From: Rhizophagus irregularis
Lineage: Eukaryota > Glomeromycota > Glomeromycetes > Glomerales > Glomeraceae
Length of the DNA stretch: 64,000 bases
Reading direction: 5' to 3'
Assembly (NCBI RefSeq): GCF_026210795.1
Contig: NC_089450.1
Span: forward strand, 1,426,001 to 1,490,000
Shown here: positions 58,025 to 64,000 of the stretch, piece by piece
How positions within the stretch are numbered: the first letter of the stretch is position 1
How the letters are laid out: every line of letters starts with the position of its first letter
Translations under genes and position numbers: made by a program
Notes under the pieces: generated by a model
What the model saw: only the letters and a program-made list of their open reading frames with translations
Database searches by the model: none
What the model was told of the DNA's origin: nothing

Positions 58025-58735
58025 TATAGTCAAATCTTGATATAGCGAATCCTTGATATAGTGAATTTTTCAGGCAACTATAATAAATTTCTCTTACTAT
58101 AACAAATTAACCAATCAAATCTCTTAAAATCTTCACTATAGCTTTATAGCAAAGTTGAGGTTTGAAATCTAGGGTTCCACAGGTCGAAAAGTGAAAAATC
58201 AGGCACCAATCGGTTACCAATCAGGTAGCTGATTGGTGCCTGATTATGACGATTGGTGCCTGATTGGCATTTTCGCCAAAAAATCGTCGCCAATCAGGGC
58301 AGTTTGCTAACTTTTGATCCAGTGATCAGAAAAGGATAAAATATAGCTCATTGGAATCGTCTCAACATGACGAATCTAATGGTAGTAAAATCTCATTTCT
58401 AGAATTAATACTTGATGAGAAATTAAGTAAAATATAAAAATAAAAATGTATCATTTATATTTTATTTAATTTTTTATTAACTATTAATCCTAGAGATGAG
58501 ATTTTACTACCATTAGATTCGTCATGTTGAGACGATTCCAATGAGCTATATTTTATCCTTTTCTGATCACTGGATCAAAAAGAGTAAACTGTCATTGCGA
58601 CGGTATTTGGCGAAAATGCTAATCAGGCACTATCGGTCACCAATCAGGTACCTGATTGGTGACTGATTGGTGCCTGATTGATGCCTGATTTTTCACTTTT
58701 CGACCTGTGTTCATTATAACAAGGGTTAACTGTAT
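58025..58735. mobile_element. Tc1/mariner-type MITE with a second MITE nested inside
   Basis: Left TATAGTCAAATCTTGATATA and right complement TATACAGTTAACCCTTGTTA, with TA borders. The interior before 58178 (CTTACTATAACAAATTAACC) is of the same type as 63790-63965. The nested element takes most of its length. Confidence 0.7.
58178..58709. mobile_element. Long foldback MITE nested in the mariner MITE, 3-bp duplication TTC
   Basis: Ends CACAGGTCGAAAAGTGAAAA and TTTTCACTTTTCGACCTGTG are exact complements. TTC flanks at 58175-58177 and 58710-58712. Outer arms carry CAATCAGGYACC-type phrases. Inner arms (about 58310-58405 and 58485-58585) are a near-perfect inverted repeat of about 95 bp containing CATTGGAATCGTCTCAACAT. 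The inner part is related to the repeat at 35948-36150. Confidence 0.85.
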
Positions 58736-59813
58736 ATATTTACAAAAGTATTGTATTAGTATTGTATTAGTATTGCAATTTACATAAAATAATAATTTTT
58801 TTTATTATTCTTTTTATCATGTTGTTTTTATATTATTTATGCATTTACTTTAATACCATTTTTTAAATTATCTTTATTTTTATTGTTTTTTTATTATTAT
58901 TATATCATATTATTATATAATCATATTGTAAAAATATTTTAAAAAATTAGAGGTTTTAGTAAAGTAAGATAAGGGCTTTGTGTCTAAAAAATTACTATGT
59001 AAAAAGTAAATGTATTTTAACATTTCTTTATAATAAAAATTAGTTAAATTTTATCATTTTTTACAGAAATAATTTATCTGATTACAAACAGATAATACAA
59101 GTAATAGTATTTTTGATAATAAAATCCTATTATAAGTGAAATGTTATTATGTATAAAATAGATTAGGGAAGGAATGTAATTACTTTTTTGATAAAAAAAT
59201 TGGCTACTCTTTTTTTTAGTAAAACCTCATTATTTTATCTAATTTATCTATCATTTCCAATATAAAAAATTAATATAAATTAATGAATGTACAAATAGTA
59301 ATAATAATGTCATAGATATTAATATTTATTAATGTTATCATTTTGTAAAATTTCTGATTACATTTGTACTATATTTGGAATAATAAAATGAATCTTATTA
59401 AAGTTATCCACTATAGTATTGCTATCTGAAACTCAAAAAACTAAAACTTAAAAACTTTATTTTTAATGAAAAAATTGGTAAATCTGAAACTTTTCTAAAT
59501 TATAATTAGTTTTAAAAAAGTATAAAAACAGTTTAGACAATTAATTTATTTATAAAAAATAATTTTGAATTGAATTTTGATTAAACTAAAATTTTGAAAA
59601 AATAGTTTTGACAAGCATCTTTAATCCACCAGAAGAAATACAATTACAAATAATGCAACTGTATAATATTTTTTTATTAAACTATCATAATATCAAAATA
59701 ATCAAGTACCAAGAGTAAATATTTTTACTTGCATATTTGCAAACTTCTGATAGTTGGATTATTTCATATTTTATAAAGTCATATATTGTTATTAAGTAGT
59801 TGATTACAGTCTA
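58736..59813. other. AT-rich intergenic DNA, no gene seen
   Basis: Extremely AT-rich. No feature is supported. Confidence 0.5.
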
Positions 59814-60125
59814 CATATGGGCCGATTTGTCTCGTATCACTAATTAATTTTTAGTGATAAATATGAATTTTGATCGATATGCTGATCAAAATAACTTGTA
59901 AACAGTGATAATATCAGATAACGCACAATGATGCACATGACGATTTTATATTCAAACCAATTGTTGGTGGCTTCGAACTTGTTTCTCGCAACTTTGATTC
60001 CTGTTGGTAATTGGTTTGTAATTGGTTTTATTTGGAAGGAATTGGTTTTTTTTGGAAAACCGTAAGTAGTATATTAAAAATTTATTATAGTCAATTAGCG
60101 AAACTCTTTGCTTTAAAATAATAAA

Positions 60126-62673
60126 ATGGCAGAAACAATCGTTCTCATTACCGAAAGTAATATTTTTTTTTTATTTTTTTTAATATAGGGAAAAGTCTAA
60201 CAACATCCTTTATCAATAGCTACGTTTTCTAGTCATGTCTTTACACATGATTATCCAAAAAGTTCGAAAATTGAAGCACATTATCAATCAAATGGACGAT
60301 TATTTATTTCATATTACAATATTATTTCTCTGGGAACCTATCCTTCTATACCAAAGTTGACACAAAAATCTAAAAACAACGCAATTCAATATCCAATACC
60401 TGATAATTATATAGTTGAAACAGAGATGTTTGAAAGGAGTCTTAATTGCAAGACTAAATATATTTCAAATTCAAAGGTAAACTATACAATTAATTGGAAG
60501 ATTGGTCGGGCAGAGTGGAGTGTTAGTAGTACAAAATCTTCAACAGCAGTTGTCAATACATTTTTGCAAGTATGTAATTCTTTCATATTTATATTAAAAA
60601 ATTTTAATAATTATAGATAATTAATTTAATATTTTATTGATTAGAAAATTAACCAAAACCCATCAACTAAACTTTCTGGACCTCGGTTGTTTGGATTTGA
60701 TATTGAGCCATTATACTATGCTCGTTCACAAATTGGTTTTCAACCTATTACTGCTGGTACAAATGATAAGCGAAAAAGACCCCTTGAGGAAATCACTTCT
60801 CAATCACAGCAAAATAAAAGATTTAAGAGTTTTGGAGAAGATGTGCATAAAGCAGTTGATGAATTGATCATTAAGCACAAGTTGACAAATGTATCTGGAG
60901 AATCAATTATACATTTACAGCAAATTGGATTTGATTACAAAGAGAATCAAGTTTGTATTAAATTCAAAGATCCAGATCCTATGGCAATTCAAACAAGACT
61001 TGATGCCATTGTACGTGTGTGTGATGAAGCACTTTTAAGCCGTGATGGATATCGACATTTAGCAGCAACTGTACTATCACTTTTCCGTGAATATTTAGTT
61101 GCTGATCGCCGAAATAAGATAAATTAACTAATAAATACTCAGATAAATGTGAAAATTTTTAATATAGATCAAGATATTAATCAAATTAATGATCATAATT
61201 CTGATGTACATACTGGTGACATTTTAGTAAATAATTATGAAGTGGGAAATGAAGCTTATCGTTCTCTTTCAATTTTACTTAAAGTATTAATACCTGTTTG
61301 GAAAGGAGGCAAAAATCCTGTAATAATTTCAGAAGATACTCTTTATATAAAACTTGGTGGTGATGGTCGTAATGTGGGGAGGAAACAAAACCATGTAATG
61401 ATTACCTTTTGTTTACTAAATGAAAAAGATAATGTGCTTAAACCAGACCATCAATATAGGTATATTTTTTACATGTATTATAAATTAACTTGTAATTTTA
61501 ATGAAAACTGAAATAAATAAAATTCAATTGCTATTTCAGTATATGTCTTTATATAGGTAAAGAAAAATATGAAACATTGGATAAGGTTGGCAAAATATTT
61601 GCTGTACAGTTAGCTGATTTAAAAGAAAGTGGAATAATTGATGGTGATGGCGTTCATTGGCCAATTAAATTTTATTTTTCTGGTGATTGGAAGTTTACAT
61701 ATATTATTATGGGCTTAAATGCGCCAAATTCAGAGTATTTTTGCCTATTCTGTGAATGTGATGCTAAATCTCGCCATAATATGGATCTTTCTTGACCATC
61801 TACTGGAAATATTAGGAGTAAAATAATTAAAATGTTTGTGAATTTTTTGTAAAACAATAACATATAAGTAATTATTAATTTATTATAATTTACATTAACT
61901 AGGAAAAAAAAGGGTATCTTTATTTCCTGTAGTTGATTTACATAGTTACATTCCTGATGAACTTCATATCTTATTACGGATATCTGATGTATTGATGGAA
62001 TGTTTATTTAGAGATTTATTTAAGAAAAATGATTTTGAACGAAATTTTAAAGAGAAAATTGAAAAAAAAATGAATGATCTTAATATTCATTTTGAGTTTT
62101 ATCATGGTGGTTCTGCTCGAGATAATTGGAACTGGACATCACTTATGGGACCTGATAAAAAAAAAATGCTACAACATTTTTCTGTAAGTGAATTTATACC
62201 TGAAATACGTGGAGTGGATATTGAAATTTTATGGCGTAAATTTTATCAATTGTATGAAGTTTTAAAAAAACCATCTCATACTGAAGAAGAAATTTCAAAA
62301 TTTGAGGAAGATGTTAAAAATTGGGTAAGAACTTTCTGCCGGCCTACTATAGGCCAAATGAATTCTGCAACATCAATTCCAGGACTTTATAGAAAAGAAG
62401 ATGTTACACCTTACATGCACATGCTTACAATGCATGTTCCTTATTGTATGCATCAATTAAAAGAAAAGGGACTTTCACTTAGATTATTTTCAACAAGTAG
62501 TATTGAAAAAAAAAATCATAATCAGGTATTTGATTTTATTAATTTTATAATTTTATATGAATATTATTCATTCTCACTAATTTTATTATTCATTTATTAC
62601 TTATTAGGTTAAATTGTTTTTTAGAGGAACTACTATGGGAGGAGGTAAAAAAAAACTTCCTGTTTGTTTATGA
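60126..62673 (+). pseudogene. Putative DDE transposase, six exons, 720 codons, two nonsense codons
   Basis: Hand-built exons: 60126-60156, 60220-60569, 60645-61459, 61540-61817, 61903-62525, 62608-62673, all GT-AG, in frame and summing to 721 codons with the stop. In-frame stops are TAA 61125-61127 and TGA 61793-61795. Domains: an N-terminal part of unknown fold, then the nuclear-looking KRKRPLEE. The presumed catalytic part follows: YIKLGGDGRNVGRKQNH (first Asp), DWKFTYIIMGLNAPNSEYFC then LFCEC (CxxC), DLHSYIPDELHILLRISDVL, and TPYMHMLTMHVPYCMHQLK then SIEKKNHNQVKLFFRGTTMG (Glu). This order matches that of RAG1 and Transib (CDG; GLEAS..Y.C..C; HVPE; NES...FRR). The resemblance is by eye. I recall similar unnamed proteins in cnidarians and Rhizophagus. 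Confidence 0.72.
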
Positions 62674-62792
62674 TATATTAGTATTTGAAAATCGCCAAAT
62701 TTTTTATTTGATTAATAATATTCCCAATGAAATAACATATAAAAACATTACTATATAGTAATAAAAGCATTTTATTTATTTTATTTAAAAAT

Positions 62793-63624
62793 TTATATAA
62801 TTGGAGGGCGAGGTAAAATATATCTATAGCGTGATTTAGTAATAGTTGTTGGCTCAATATTTATTGATGAAATTGTATTATTTGATTGAGAAAAATTAGG
62901 ATGAGAAGAAGACACATTACAGGAATTATTATATATCGTATGCAAATTATGTTTACTATCAAAGGTTGGTTCATAAAGAGGTGGCGCAATATTTTCTTGA
63001 TCTTGGCTGTAAATAATAAAATAAATTTAATATTTGAACAAAAACTTTTAAAATTATACAGTATACTTACTAATTTACAAACTCGCCAGAATTGGTAATA
63101 AAATTAATTAACATAGCTCCAGTTAAAAAAAGTTCATTGTTTTCCTTCCACTCCTTCTGTTTCCAACTAAATGTTGCTTTGTATTGACTATCATTATCCT
63201 CAAATAATATATACCCTCGGGTTGAAGTATTTATATTTTCACGAAATATAATTTCATTATATTTGAATATACTTTTAAGTTTTTCTGCACCCATACTACC
63301 CTCAAAAATGCATTGATATTTTCGTTGACTTGATATATACTTGAAATTATCTTCATTTTCAAATAAAAACAAAAATACACTTTCTGGAAACGCATCTATT
63401 GTTATGTGTTTCTTTCCAATTGCATGTCTATTGAACCCAAGGCTATTTTTCAGGCGAATTATTATTGTATCTCGATAAAATGACAATGTTTCATCAGAAG
63501 GTTGACAAAGCATGTGACGGTGTGGAATCAGTTTATTGTTTTTATGTTTGCTTCGTTCATGATTTTAGAGTTTTTTTCTTGTATCATAAATTTTAGAACA
63601 TAAAAGACAAGAAAAAGTACACAT
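62793..63624 (-). pseudogene. Accessory transposon protein with N-terminal C2H2 finger, 255 codons, one nonsense codon
   Basis: Exons (complement): 63071-63624 and 62793-63006, GT-AG and in frame. The start MCTFSCLLCSKIYD opens a C2H2 finger (CxxC-x12-HxxxxH, ending NHERSKHKNN). A TAA at about 63564-63566 breaks the finger just before its first His, and a downstream ATG at 63513 leaves 147 open codons in exon one. The rest is unrecognised. It has a beta-rich-looking part (KKHITIDAFPESVFLFLFEN and STRGYILFEDNDSQYK) with WKQKEWKENNELFLTG, then a polar tail ending RYILPRPPII. It converges on the transposase gene. A DNA-binding helper or regulator of transposition is the natural guess, with no homology to support it. 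Confidence 0.6.
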
Positions 63625-63789
63625 GGCAGTTATTTTTTGCTGGTATCAGAGCCGCGTATTGTTAAACAGATCAAATTAAATTGATTGGTTATAAATGTGA
63701 TGTGTGATTAAACAAATTAGTAATGATCGACCATTGATCATTTTTGCAGGTGATATAATCAAAGTGAGCCAAATCAGCCCATATGACCT

Positions 63790-64000
63790 TTAGTATAGTA
63801 AAGAAGCTGTTCTGCACCTCAAATTTGTTATAGTAAGTTAATGAAGAATTTGAAGAATTTGATTGGTTACTTTGTTATAGCGAGAGAAAATTAACATATT
63901 CTATTGGCTAAGCGTTACATGATTTATTATATCAAAATTTGCTATAGAAAGAGTAAACTGTATACTTCTAGTTTATTAGTTTTTTATATAGGAATTAGTT
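63790..64000. mobile_element. Mariner-type MITE or remnant, possibly cut by the window end
   Basis: GTATAGTAAAGAAGC at the left, TTTGTTATAGCGAGAGAAAA in the middle and GCTATAGAAAGAGTAAACTG then TATA near 63962 share phrases with the mariner MITE at 58025-58735 (CTATAACAAATT and TAACTGTATA). The boundaries are approximate. Confidence 0.45.

Larger units (their letters stand above)
59814..63785. mobile_element. Two-gene TIR transposon, about 3.97 kb, RAG1/Transib-like layout (hypothesis)
   Basis: Inverted ends are CATATGGGCCGATTTGTCTC at the left and, as complement, CATATGGGCTGATTTGGCTC at the right. Between them lie two convergent genes: a putative transposase (60126-62673, plus) and a C2H2-finger protein (62793-63624, minus), 119 bp apart. 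Both have GT-AG introns and remain open except for two and one nonsense codons. The target duplication is ambiguous because the ends are near-palindromic (ATAT or TA). The ends do not start with the CACWRTG of typical Transib/RSS termini, which speaks against a simple Transib assignment. Confidence 0.75.

Noticed and set aside
63638-63652. TGGTATCAGAGC, like a primer-binding site of plant LTR retrotransposons
   Set aside because: No LTRs or gag/pol nearby. It sits just upstream of the finger gene's start inside a DNA transposon, so it is probably chance.
1-64000. CRISPR arrays, operons, ribosome binding sites, attachment sites
   Set aside because: The window is eukaryotic with spliced genes. 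The tandem repeats lack the spacer pattern of CRISPR.
1-64000. tRNA or rRNA genes
   Set aside because: No convincing A-box/B-box pair or rRNA core was recognised by eye. A tRNAscan run would be decisive.

Overview
The window looks like nuclear DNA of an arbuscular mycorrhizal fungus (Glomeromycotina), most like Rhizophagus. It is very AT-rich. Its genes carry short GT-AG introns. It holds a MATA-HMG box gene, a decayed BTB/BACK gene, and transposase families that I associate with Rhizophagus. The species call is an inference from gene content and style. No database was searched.

Layout. (1) 1-8.0 kb: a nearly full-length but frameshifted LINE (ORF1 with RRM-like and zinc-knuckle parts; ORF2 with AP endonuclease, reverse transcriptase, RNase H and a C-terminal zinc motif). 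(2) 8.0-23.3 kb: gene-poor AT-rich DNA with a foldback repeat, several MITEs, an intronless HMG-box gene (14.43-15.37 kb), a BED-finger scrap and a BTB/BACK pseudogene. (3) 23.3-35.4 kb: a compact host-gene island. It contains aspartate kinase (minus), a GATA-finger transcription factor (minus), a Kei1-like regulatory subunit of inositol phosphorylceramide synthase (plus), an SLC7/LAT-type amino acid transporter (minus) and a Ctr-type copper transporter (minus). Exon structures were rebuilt by hand from splice consensus and reading frame. All five models close in frame and have lengths usual for their families. (4) 35.9-42.3 kb: relics of an RNase H-bearing retroelement, a decayed DDE transposase, a LINE 3' end, and one intact 402-codon orphan ORF. 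(5) 42.8-45.85 kb: a dense field of unrelated minisatellites, one array split by a TIR element. (6) 45.9-63.8 kb: three separate TIR DNA transposons with partly decayed transposase genes, interleaved with nested MITEs. Several MITEs have recognisable target-site duplications of 8 bp (hAT-like) or 3 bp (PIF/Harbinger-like).

How the genes relate. The host genes form no operon-like unit. They cover amino acid biosynthesis (aspartate pathway), amino acid and copper uptake, sphingolipid synthesis and transcription. The rest is a record of transposon insertion and decay.

The most interesting item is the element at 59.8-63.8 kb. It has two convergent, intron-containing genes: a 720-codon putative transposase, and a 255-codon protein with an N-terminal C2H2 finger. 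The transposase has an order of motifs reminiscent of the RAG1/Transib catalytic core. Three premature stops are its only visible lesions. The RAG1/Transib link is a hypothesis from motif order only and must be tested by profile search and structure prediction.
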